Shown one piece after another: positions 1 to 5,477 of a stretch of 7,825 bases of DNA. A model generated the notes under the pieces. It had not been told where the DNA came from and made no database searches. It saw only the letters and a list, made by a program, of their open reading frames with translations. This DNA comes from an uncultured Bacteroidales bacterium (GTDB taxonomy: Bacteria > Bacteroidota > Bacteroidia > Bacteroidales > Lentimicrobiaceae), in contig CALMDN010000542.1 in NCBI GenBank assembly GCA_937864935.1, forward strand, positions 1 through 7,825. Reading direction: 5' to 3'. The stretch's first letter is position 1, and the number at the start of each line of letters is the position of its first letter. The position numbers and the translations under genes are program-made.

Positions 1-3
1 AGT

Positions 4-51
4 AATTCGTGGACGATAACATATTCGTGCAAATTCGTGTAATTCGTGGAC
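4..51 (+). repeat. AATTCGTG short-repeat cluster, left copy
   Basis: The 7-mer ATTCGTG occurs four times here, starting at 5, 23, 33 and 42. The last three are spaced 9-10 bases apart. Two of the four continue as GTGGAC. A second cluster of the same unit, in the same orientation, lies at 1263-1290, so the two clusters bracket the exonuclease gene. The bases between this cluster and the end of the exonuclease gene (52-211) show no ORF or clear terminator. The function is unknown; it looks like a dispersed intergenic repeat. Confidence 0.75.
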
Positions 52-211
52 AATTAAATAAAATAATTCCCTCTTCCTGTAACATGATGACCTTTCAATT
101 ACAATTTGATCAGATTGTACGGAGAAGCAGCCTGCCGGCCAGTAAAACGGATCCGGAGTAAGGATCGCAGTGAGGTTCCTGCGCTCTCTCACCGGTTTGC
201 AGCAAACAGAT

Positions 212-922
212 TCAGCCAGCGATACTGATGTTATCGGAAGCAATCAGCGGTTCTCCTTTGTACCTGAGGAAGAGCTGCACAATGGCGACCACATCTTTCT
301 GGCAATACTCCACAATGCGGTTCAGGTTGTCTTCTACCCAATAAACATTGCCTACCTGACTGCCATCGATATCGTCTTTTGGGGTTGGAATATCGAAAAT
401 GGCTGTTAACAGTGCCAGAGAGGTGTAGTTCTTGTAATCCCCGAATTTCCAGAGTTCCATGGTATCAAGGTGCTGAACCTCCCAGGGTTTGCGGCCGGCA
501 ATGTCAAGAATGGCAGGCAGTCTGATGCCGTTGATCAGCATGCGCCGGGCAATGTAGGGGAAGTCAAATTCCTTGCCGTTGTGGGCGCAGAGCAGATACT
601 GCGGTTTACTGAATTTCGTGTTCAGCATGTCGGCAAAACTGTTGAGCAGTTCCGCTTCATCTTTTCCTGAAAACGATTTGATTCTCAGTACATCCCCGTT
701 GAGTATGCCTGCCGAGATACAGATTATCTTTCCGAATTCAGCGTAAATGCCTGCCCGTTCGTAAAGGATCTCAGGTGTTTCTTCTTCCTTTGAGGCCAGT
801 CTGGAGGCCTTGATGTCCCATAGCTTTCTCATCAAAACGGGAACCTCATCATACACGGGATATTGGGGAACGGTTTCAATGTCGATGCAGAGTACATTTT
901 CATTTTTTATCTGATCCAGCAT
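212..922 (-). CDS. DEDDy-type 3'-5' exonuclease (DNA polymerase B exonuclease-like family)
   Basis: A predicted cytoplasmic 3'-5' exonuclease of the DnaQ/RNase H fold, in the stand-alone PolB-exonuclease-like group. With the start chosen here it is 236 aa. Exo I is seen as CIDIETVP (D14, E16), Exo II as AHNGKEFDFPYI (D120) and Exo III as YCQKD (Y206, D210), so all four acidic residues and the tyrosine of the DEDDy class are present. The reading frame stays open to an upstream ATG at 1024, which would add 34 residues. I prefer the ATG at 922 because a promoter-like pair (944-975) lies inside that extension, and because the catalytic domain begins only about ten residues after this Met. The gene stands alone, with no partner close upstream or downstream. 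A role in DNA repair or nucleic-acid turnover is inferred from the family; the substrate cannot be read from the sequence. Confidence 0.9.
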   Translation of the reverse strand: MLDQIKNENVLCIDIETVPQYPVYDEVPVLMRKLWDIKASRLASKEEETPEILYERAGIYAEFGKIICISAGILNGDVLRIKSFSGKDEAELLNSFADMLNTKFSKPQYLLCAHNGKEFDFPYIARRMLINGIRLPAILDIAGRKPWEVQHLDTMELWKFGDYKNYTSLALLTAIFDIPTPKDDIDGSQVGNVYWVEDNLNRIVEYCQKDVVAIVQLFLRYKGEPLIASDNISIAG

Positions 923-943
923 AGCGATATGTTTTTTATCATA

Positions 944-975
944 TAAAGGTAGCGAGATTGTTTCGATGGTGCAAA
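944..975 (-). promoter_or_regulatory. Predicted promoter of the exonuclease gene
   Basis: On the minus strand TTTG (975-972) is followed after 20 bases by TACCTTTA (951-944). This is one mismatch from the Bacteroidota -7 consensus TAnnTTTG, at a normal spacing. It ends 21 bases before the ATG at 922, implying a very short leader. If real, it rules out the longer reading of the exonuclease. Confidence 0.5.
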
Positions 976-1262
976 TGATTTTATTTTCTATTTTTTCAGG
1001 CAACAGGGTGGGAGGGGTGTCCATCCGCTGATTGTGCGGGGATCACCCGATATGCCTCCGGTGTTCTGCGGATCAGTCCTCTGTGGCATCCTGAAGCGGG
1101 TTGATTGCGTTTAAAATTCACCTTACGTCTCCCGCAATTACCGGGACAGGCATCCGGGGCTTGGTTTTCAGGGTTACCGGTATTGGCTATCAACCTTACA
1201 CCTCTCCCGAGCTTATTATTGAGGTGTTGCGGCATTGGCCGCAGCGGTTAAATTAGAATATG
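976..1262. other. Intergenic stretch with no convincing gene
   Basis: The whole gap between the exonuclease start (922) and the lipoprotein start (1343) is 420 bases. The only ORF of any size is 79 codons on the minus strand (996-1235). It is rich in Arg, Pro, Gly and Asn, has no recognisable motif and overlaps the region upstream of the exonuclease, so I do not call it. One small hairpin is visible at 1228-1243: TGCGGC and GCCGCA around a four-base loop. It has no T-run after it on the plus strand, so it is not a standard terminator. The gap also holds the right AATTCGTG cluster and the lipoprotein promoter. Confidence 0.6.
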
Positions 1263-1290
1263 AATTCGTGAAAATTCGTGCAATTCGTGG
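1263..1290 (+). repeat. AATTCGTG short-repeat cluster, right copy
   Basis: Three copies of AATTCGTG start at 1263, 1273 and 1282, a period of 9-10 bases. The last continues as GTGGACGAT, the same extension seen after the first unit of the left cluster at 4-18. The cluster sits just upstream of the lipoprotein promoter, about 1.26 kb from the left cluster and in the same orientation. Confidence 0.75.
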
Positions 1291-1304
1291 ACGATTTTAA
1301 CGCT

Positions 1305-1338
1305 TTTGTAACAGGTTGCAACAGCATTCGTAACTTTG
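1305..1338 (+). promoter_or_regulatory. Predicted promoter of the lipoprotein-mnmD operon
   Basis: TTTG (1305-1308) and TAACTTTG (1331-1338, an exact match to TAnnTTTG) are separated by 22 bases. Only four bases lie between the -7 box and the ATG at 1343, so transcription should begin within a few bases of the start codon. No other promoter is seen before mnmD, so this one probably serves both genes. Confidence 0.65.
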
Positions 1339-1342
1339 TGCC

Positions 1343-2635
1343 ATGCAGAAATTAATGTGGTTGTGCCTCGCAGCCCTGATGCTTGCTGTCTCCTGCAAAA
1401 GGGAAGAAGATCAGGGGCCCCTGCCGGAAGTGAACATCAGCAGGCCTGTTGCCGGGTCGGCCGTTGGCTATGGCGATACGCTTTGGGTGGAAGCGCAGAT
1501 CAGCCACAGTGAGACCATTGATTACGTGAGGGTTTCCATAAGCGGGGAGAATGGCATTCTGGCAGGGGAGGTGCAGATGTTTTACCCCGGAGCCGATACC
1601 TTCGCACTGCGAACCTGCTTCGTGCTCAACGACCGTCTCCTCGAAACCGGGGTGCTGGAAGTAAATGTAAGGGCCGGCTCCTCAAACGGGATCACCAACG
1701 ACTGGGCAGGTATTCAGTACACCAGCCTGCCTGTTCAGTTTGAGTCGGTACTGGCAGTTACCGGCAGAGGCAACTCAGGATACACCCTGAACCGGCTGCC
1801 CGCAACAGGGACCTGGGAAGCCCTGCTCTCCTTTTCGGGCGATTACTCCGGCAGTGCCGTGAGTTCGAGGTACCGGCAGGTGTATAAGGCGGGAGATGTC
1901 ACCGGCAGTTTTGAAGCCTGGAATCCTGACACGAGGGCGCTCAACTGGTCGTTTCCGGCCAACTCTGCCCCGCCTTTGCCCTATTTTACTGCAGTACATT
2001 GCGACAATGCGGAGGTATTTACTGCTACCCGGGGTGCGATGATTCAGGGCTATACCAGCTCGGGCAACATTACCTTCCGGAGCACGGGCTTTGAGAATGG
2101 TTATTTTACCCGGATTGTGCATTATAAACAGTGGATCGCTGCTGTATTTGAGCGGTTTAATTCAGACAGAAGTCAGCTGGTACTGTTCAACTATCCGGCC
2201 GGAAATGTCTTCAGGCAAACAGAATTTTCAGGGAAGGCTGCTGCCCTCACCGGCGTTTCGGACAACGGGCTGCTGGTTTTTGTAAACGGCCCGGATGATT
2301 CATCCATACAGCAATACAGCGAGACGCAGAATTCCATGGTCACACTGCGTACATTCCCCTTCGGAACCATCAGAAAGGTGAGCATGCCCGAAGCCACCAA
2401 TGCTTTTATCACGGCTGAATCGGGCGTTTACTGGTACCGGCCGGAGTCGGGCAGCATCACAAGCCTGATCGCGGAGCCCAATCCCGCTGAGGTTGCCTGG
2501 GAGCCCCTCACACAGCAGCTTTTTGTGAGTTACGGCAAGCAGCTCAGCACCTTCCTGCTGAGCGATATAAACCATCCGGAGCTGTTTACACTGTCAGATA
2601 CCATCCGTGACATTCATCTGTTGTATACACGTTAA
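1343..2635 (+). CDS. Predicted surface lipoprotein, Ig-like N-terminus plus beta-propeller-like C-terminus
   Basis: 430 aa, function not recognised. Residues 1-18 form a type II signal peptide (K3, a hydrophobic core, lipobox LAVSC with the lipidated cysteine at C18). The residues after the cysteine, KREED, are charged and acidic; this resembles the lipoprotein export signal that sends Bacteroidota lipoproteins to the outer face of the outer membrane, so surface exposure is likely but inferred. Roughly residues 28-125 look like a beta-sandwich/Ig-like module (PEVNISRPVAGS..., DTLWVEAQIS). From about residue 130 on, short beta-rich stretches repeat about every 40-50 residues with aromatic and Gly/Asn turns, as in a beta-propeller; no WD or Kelch signature is clear. 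The start is fixed by the signal peptide and by the promoter directly before it. The stop is one base from mnmD. A scaffold or ligand-binding role is possible, but nothing in the sequence names a ligand. Confidence 0.85.
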   Translation: MQKLMWLCLAALMLAVSCKREEDQGPLPEVNISRPVAGSAVGYGDTLWVEAQISHSETIDYVRVSISGENGILAGEVQMFYPGADTFALRTCFVLNDRLLETGVLEVNVRAGSSNGITNDWAGIQYTSLPVQFESVLAVTGRGNSGYTLNRLPATGTWEALLSFSGDYSGSAVSSRYRQVYKAGDVTGSFEAWNPDTRALNWSFPANSAPPLPYFTAVHCDNAEVFTATRGAMIQGYTSSGNITFRSTGFENGYFTRIVHYKQWIAAVFERFNSDRSQLVLFNYPAGNVFRQTEFSGKAAALTGVSDNGLLVFVNGPDDSSIQQYSETQNSMVTLRTFPFGTIRKVSMPEATNAFITAESGVYWYRPESGSITSLIAEPNPAEVAWEPLTQQLFVSYGKQLSTFLLSDINHPELFTLSDTIRDIHLLYTR

Positions 2636-2636
2636 T

Positions 2637-3302
2637 ATGGAGCGCAATGCGGTCATCACCGGCGACGGATCGGTAACCCTTTTCAGCAGCGAAACGGGTG
2701 AACATTACCATTCCGTTCACGGGGCCATACAGGAGTCTCGGCATGTGTTTATTGAGGCAGGACTGAAACAGCTGAAGCAGCCTGAGCACATCCATATCCT
2801 CGAAGTCGGCTTCGGAACCGGCCTCAATTGCCTGCTGACCCTGGCAGAGCCATCTGTCCGGGCCGCTGAAATACATTATCTGGGCATAGAACCAAAACCG
2901 CTGACAGGAGAGGAGGTGCTGATGCTCAATTATTGCAGTTCGGAGGCCTATGCAGCCTTTGCTCCCCGGTTTGAGCAGATGCACAGCTTTTGCCGCGGGA
3001 GCCGCTTGCTGAGGCAGGGATTTACGCTAGGGCGTGTGGATGTCGGAATAGAGCAGGCGGTGCTGGAATCCGGCTTTTTCAACCTCGTGTACTTCGATGC
3101 GTTTTCGGCTGAGGTTCAGCCGGCCCTGTGGGAGCCTGCCGTTTTTCAGAAGATCAGGGCGGCGATGCAAGCGGGAGGGATTCTGGTGACCTATGCCGCC
3201 AAAGGATCCGTAAGAAGGGCGCTGCAGCAGTCGGGTTTTGTCACCAACCGCCTTCCGGGTCCTCCCGGGAAACGGGAAATGCTGCAGGCAATTGCTTACT
3301 GA
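2637..3302 (+). CDS. mnmD: tRNA 5-methylaminomethyl-2-thiouridine methyltransferase MnmD
   Basis: A cytoplasmic SAM-dependent methyltransferase that carries out the last step of the mnm5U34 wobble modification in certain tRNAs, converting the nm5U made through the MnmE-MnmG pathway to mnm5U. It is 221 aa, the size of a stand-alone MnmD. Visible family features are the N-terminal TGDGSVTLFSSETGEHYHSVHGA block (residues 8-30), the SAM loop EVGFGTGLN (56-64), E85 after the second strand, FDAFSAEVQPALW (153-165), TYAAKG (185-190) and the C-terminal PGPPGKREM (207-215). It lacks the FAD oxidase half of the fused enterobacterial MnmC. The frame is open ten codons further upstream to a Met at 2607, but that would overlap the lipoprotein end. 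The ATG at 2637, one base after the lipoprotein stop, is preferred. It converges with acyP across 32 bases that hold no clear terminator. Confidence 0.93.
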   Translation: MERNAVITGDGSVTLFSSETGEHYHSVHGAIQESRHVFIEAGLKQLKQPEHIHILEVGFGTGLNCLLTLAEPSVRAAEIHYLGIEPKPLTGEEVLMLNYCSSEAYAAFAPRFEQMHSFCRGSRLLRQGFTLGRVDVGIEQAVLESGFFNLVYFDAFSAEVQPALWEPAVFQKIRAAMQAGGILVTYAAKGSVRRALQQSGFVTNRLPGPPGKREMLQAIAY

Positions 3303-3334
3303 TGGGTTGAAAAGCCCGTGGATGGTTTCTGAGG

Positions 3335-3604
3335 TTACCGGATTTCAAAAGAGGTAAATCCTTCCACCGGCGCAGAAAAGTACCTGACTGATTCTACCAT
3401 GGCCCGTGCAGGCCCGCGTTGGCACCAGCCGATCATCAGCTGAATCTGTTCCTGACTGCCTTCTGCCTCAACAGTAACCGAACCGTCGCGTTCGTTCCGC
3501 ACCGTTCCTTTGAGCCCTATGGATTGTGCAAACTGCCTTGCCGAATACCTGAACCCGACACCCTGCACCCTTCCGGAGACACTGATTGTAGTATGGATGA
3601 TCAA
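3335..3604 (-). CDS. acyP: Acylphosphatase
   Basis: An 89-aa acylphosphatase, a small cytoplasmic enzyme that hydrolyses acyl-phosphate bonds. The phosphate-binding loop GRVQGVGFR (11-19) with the catalytic Arg19, and GTVRNERDGSVTVEAEG (33-49) with the catalytic Asn37, are intact; the length is normal. The start codon must be TTG at 3604: the in-frame stop upstream is five codons away with no ATG between, and the next Met (residue 57) would delete the active site. It follows the 189-aa gene with a four-base gap, so it is the last gene of a minus-strand operon and probably depends on coupled translation. The natural substrate in bacteria is not settled for this family. Confidence 0.93.
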   Translation of the reverse strand: MIIHTTISVSGRVQGVGFRYSARQFAQSIGLKGTVRNERDGSVTVEAEGSQEQIQLMIGWCQRGPARAMVESVRYFSAPVEGFTSFEIR

Positions 3605-3608
3605 GGTT

Positions 3609-4178
3609 TTATGGATTTAAACGTTTGGTAATCTGTGTATTAACCAACTCAAAGAGTTGTTTCGGATTCAGGGTTCTCCAGCTGACATCGTCGAGCTTAC
3701 CTCCGAGGGCCAGGTAATAGTCGAGCCTCCCGCGCTGAATCTCCGCGCTTACATGGGGCCTGAAGTTGAGCAGGGCAATCCATCCTTCCTCCACCTCATC
3801 AAACCATTCCTGGTAATAGGAATCATCGTCGGCATGAAAGTTCAGGATATTTTCCCCGATCAGGATGAACTTGTTGATGCCTTTTTCAATCATTATTTCG
3901 GCAATGTTTCTTTTGAGAAACATAATGTCGTTGTAGAGCAGATCGTTCCATTCGCCGAGCAGTTCAATCACACAGAAGCCGATGTTGTAGTCGGCATAGA
4001 GTATCTTGGCATACAGGGTTGCTGAACCGAACTCATCCCACTGCGGATGTATGAAATAGTTGTATACTGAATTGATACAGAGGGTTTCGCTGTAGGTGGC
4101 CCCGAAAAAGGGAGAGCGGGGATCGGTTGAGGGGTCGTAGAGGTTTCGCCAGGCGTAGAATGGCTCTATGGTATGCAT
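3609..4178 (-). CDS. Conserved-looking protein of unknown function, 189 aa
   Basis: I do not recognise a named family. The protein is soluble (no signal peptide or membrane segment), acidic and unusually rich in Trp, Tyr and Phe. The N-terminus has WRNLYDPSTDPRSPFFG (10-26) and a Tyr/Phe-rich stretch with IHPQWDEFGS (43-52). The middle, YNDIMFLKRNIAEIMIEKGINKFILIGENILNF (about 81-113), reads as a helix followed by a beta strand. Next comes an acidic stretch, DDDSYYQEWFDEVEEGW. A C-terminal helix (LNPKQLFELVNTQI) ends it. It starts 62 bases after the Nudix regulator gene and ends four bases before acyP, so the three genes probably share a transcript. The tight spacing to acyP suggests co-expression, not a shown functional link. 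The frame is uninterrupted and the start ATG is preceded by A-rich sequence; no strong own promoter is seen. Confidence 0.82.
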   Translation of the reverse strand: MHTIEPFYAWRNLYDPSTDPRSPFFGATYSETLCINSVYNYFIHPQWDEFGSATLYAKILYADYNIGFCVIELLGEWNDLLYNDIMFLKRNIAEIMIEKGINKFILIGENILNFHADDDSYYQEWFDEVEEGWIALLNFRPHVSAEIQRGRLDYYLALGGKLDDVSWRTLNPKQLFELVNTQITKRLNP

Positions 4179-4240
4179 TTTGCCTTCAGGTAAAGTGTAT
4201 GCTGCTGTTAAAACGTACCAGGGTTTACGAAAAGTGCATG

Positions 4241-4984
4241 TCAGACAGAAAAATCGAAGGAGTTCTTGCGGGTTTTTTCATAAACCTTTTTGCTGAAAAT
4301 GTAGTACCGGGCGGGTTTGTGCGAGACATCCTTTTCCTTTTCGTTGATGGGCACCACATAGGGCATATTCGAAACTTTTTTACGGAAATTCCGCTTGTCG
4401 AGGTCGGTTCCCAGGATCACTTCGTAAAGTTTCTGCAGCTGGCTCAGGGTAAACTTGGAAGGAAGCAGTTCAAAGCCGATGGGATTCGATTTTAACTCCG
4501 ACCTGAGCATCAGAAGGGCATCGTTCAGAATCTCCATGTGATCGAAGGCCAGTTCGGTAATTTCAGCCACCGGATGCCAGCGGGTGTTGGCCTGAAGGCA
4601 GAATTTATCGATTTTATCCTGATCGATGTTGATGAGTGAATAATAAGCAACGGTTACCACCACTTCCTCAGGATGGCCGATTGACCTGAGCCATTCCATG
4701 TCTCTGTCGAGCCTGTTCAGGCGGTTGGGGGTTCCGATGGCGGCAAACTGTTTCAGGTAAATGTTTTCCAGCCCGGTCAGCTCTTTCAGTACCCGCGAAG
4801 CTGCAGTATCAAGGTCCTCATCGGTGCGTACCAGATCACCCGGAAGCTTCAGGTCGTTGTACTCATCTCCCCGGTAGGTAAAGTTGCGCTCGAGCAACAA
4901 CACATTCAGTTTTCCGAAATCGAAGCCAAAAACTACACAGTCAACCGAAACATGGTAGTTAAGAGAATTGGTTTTCTGAACCAT
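4241..4984 (-). CDS. Nudix-domain transcription regulator, NrtR/AraR type
   Basis: 247 aa with a Nudix-fold sensor domain (about 8-145) and a C-terminal winged helix-turn-helix (about 170-235, FTLSQLQKLYEVILG then LDKRNFRKKV), the domain order of the NrtR family. Members include the L-arabinose regulator AraR of Bacteroides; others sense NAD metabolites or sugars. The Nudix box is degraded: it begins LPGDLVRTDEDLDTAASRV and the consensus G, RE and EE positions read D (50), RV (64-65) and EL (68-69). This suggests ligand sensing without hydrolysis. The start is the ATG at 4984. A TTG 22 codons upstream (5050) is also in frame but lies inside the predicted -7 box, so it cannot be translated. 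It is the first gene of the run leading to the 189-aa gene and acyP. No sugar or NAD gene is adjacent, so the ligand and regulon cannot be named. Confidence 0.9.
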   Translation of the reverse strand: MVQKTNSLNYHVSVDCVVFGFDFGKLNVLLLERNFTYRGDEYNDLKLPGDLVRTDEDLDTAASRVLKELTGLENIYLKQFAAIGTPNRLNRLDRDMEWLRSIGHPEEVVVTVAYYSLINIDQDKIDKFCLQANTRWHPVAEITELAFDHMEILNDALLMLRSELKSNPIGFELLPSKFTLSQLQKLYEVILGTDLDKRNFRKKVSNMPYVVPINEKEKDVSHKPARYYIFSKKVYEKTRKNSFDFSV

Positions 4985-4994
4985 TGCCAAACAA

Positions 4995-5001
4995 TTAGTG
5001 T
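4995..5001 (-). promoter_or_regulatory. Candidate operator half-site in the regulator leader
   Basis: ACACTAA on the minus strand, 10 bases before the regulator ATG and inside the predicted 5' leader. It matches the arms of the inverted repeat at 5298-5318. The shared word is 11 bases long (AATTAGTGTAC at 4993-5003, and again on the opposite strand at 5310-5320). The second arm expected for a full operator is absent. Confidence 0.35.
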
Positions 5002-5047
5002 ACGGGAAATACGGCTGGTTAACGGGTGTTTGTGTAATCCTGAGTGG

Positions 5048-5078
5048 CAAATATACACCAATATATTGAAAAACCGAA
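5048..5078 (-). promoter_or_regulatory. Predicted promoter of the Nudix regulator operon
   Basis: On the minus strand TATATTTG (5055-5048) matches the -7 consensus exactly. TTCG (5078-5075), one mismatch from TTTG, lies 19 bases upstream. Transcription would start near 5043 and give a leader of about 60 bases. A copy of ACACTAA (5088-5082) lies four bases upstream of the -33 element, well placed for autoregulation. Confidence 0.55.
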
Positions 5079-5081
5079 GAC

Positions 5082-5088
5082 TTAGTGT
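5082..5088 (-). promoter_or_regulatory. Candidate operator half-site upstream of the regulator promoter
   Basis: ACACTAA on the minus strand, next to the -33 element of the regulator promoter and in the same orientation as the copy at 4995-5001. An inverted partner at the spacing seen in the 5298-5318 element is not present, so this would be a single arm. Confidence 0.3.
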
Positions 5089-5257
5089 AAAAATGAACAT
5101 TGTGTGCTAAATTTTTTCAGGCATGGTTGTATCAGGTACAAGCCGGGCTAAGGATGCCATGGCTGCTGAAAATTACGGATTTCTTCCATTTGTAAATTAT
5201 TGAAAAATAGACGAATAGAAATTATTGAAACTTTTTTTGAAAAAAAATCCGGTCACA
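5089..5257. other. AT-rich intergenic stretch, part of the 600-base gene-poor region
   Basis: No ORF worth calling is present. The only structure I see is a 12-base direct repeat, AAATTATTGAAA, at 5194-5205 and 5219-5230 (start-to-start distance 25 bases), about 30 bases upstream of the plus-strand promoter at 5258. A-runs and T-runs follow at 5231-5247. The rest of the gene-poor region (5258-5585) is covered by the promoter, operator, small ORF and terminator entries. Confidence 0.5.
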
Positions 5258-5290
5258 TTGTGAAACATTAAAAATAATGAATTACTTTTG
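5258..5290 (+). promoter_or_regulatory. Predicted plus-strand promoter facing away from the regulator gene
   Basis: TTG (5258-5260) and TACTTTTG (5283-5290, an exact match to TAnnTTTG) are separated by 22 bases, the same spacing as in the lipoprotein promoter at 1305-1338. Transcription would start about 5-7 bases later, at the left edge of the inverted repeat at 5298-5318. No sizeable plus-strand gene follows. Confidence 0.5.
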
Positions 5291-5297
5291 GCGCAAG

Positions 5298-5318
5298 TTA
5301 GTGTTATTAGTACACTAA
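5298..5318. promoter_or_regulatory. Perfect inverted repeat, probable operator
   Basis: TTAGTGT (5298-5304) and ACACTAA (5312-5318) form a perfect 7-7-7 inverted repeat of 21 bp. It sits eight bases after the -7 box of the plus-strand promoter, a position where a bound protein would block initiation or early elongation. The half-sites recur at 4995 and 5082 around the Nudix regulator gene, which makes that regulator the likely ligand. The assignment is inferred; dimeric winged-helix regulators of this family are known to bind palindromes of about this size. Confidence 0.5.
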
Positions 5319-5327
5319 TTACGGGAA

Positions 5328-5477
5328 ATGTTCTTCAATTACTGTACATCTTCTCATAATGCTGGGTTATTGAAGGCCGGATGGGGTTTGTTGCTTTTCT
5401 TTCAGCAAGGTATTGATTATTTGGTGGTTTTCAACTTGTTAAGCAAAGGAAGGAATATTCACAGCAACAATCCCTGA
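5328..5477 (+). CDS. Possible small protein, 49 aa, uncertain
   Basis: An open frame from ATG 5328 to TGA 5475-5477, reading MFFNYCTSSHNAG, then a hydrophobic middle (GLLLFFQQGIDYLVVFNLL, about 20-38) and a polar tail. The hydrophobic stretch is broken by QQGID, so it is a weak membrane segment at best. In its favour, a promoter and a possible operator lie directly upstream and the ATG is at a sensible distance from the predicted start of transcription. Against it, the frame is short, AT-rich DNA gives such ORFs by chance, and I recognise no family. The same transcript could instead be a non-coding RNA or the remnant of a lost gene. Confidence 0.22.
   Translation: MFFNYCTSSHNAGLLKAGWGLLLFFQQGIDYLVVFNLLSKGRNIHSNNP

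Noticed and set aside
996..1235. 79-codon minus-strand ORF behind the exonuclease gene
   Set aside because: It has no recognisable motif and a composition rich in Arg, Pro, Asn and Gly, it overlaps the exonuclease upstream region, and it has no promoter-like sequence of its own that I can see.
1228..1243. TGCGGC-ATTG-GCCGCA hairpin as a terminator
   Set aside because: No T-run follows on the plus strand, and no gene ends beside it on either strand.
2586..2984. 132-codon minus-strand ORF opposite mnmD
   Set aside because: It lies antisense to the strongly supported MnmD frame and has no family features; a shadow of that gene's codon use.
3303..3334. Possible terminator between mnmD and acyP
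   Set aside because: Only a three- to four-base GGG/CCC pairing is visible around a TGAAAA loop, with no T-run on either side.
3657..4025. 122-codon plus-strand ORF opposite the 189-aa gene
   Set aside because: Antisense to a longer frame that fits the operon spacing, with no motif of its own. The minus-strand frame has a start and stop that sit well with its neighbours.
4127..4495. 122-codon plus-strand ORF opposite the end of the regulator gene
   Set aside because: It spans two minus-strand genes and their gap, and its composition shows no domain. The wHTH of the regulator lies on the other strand.
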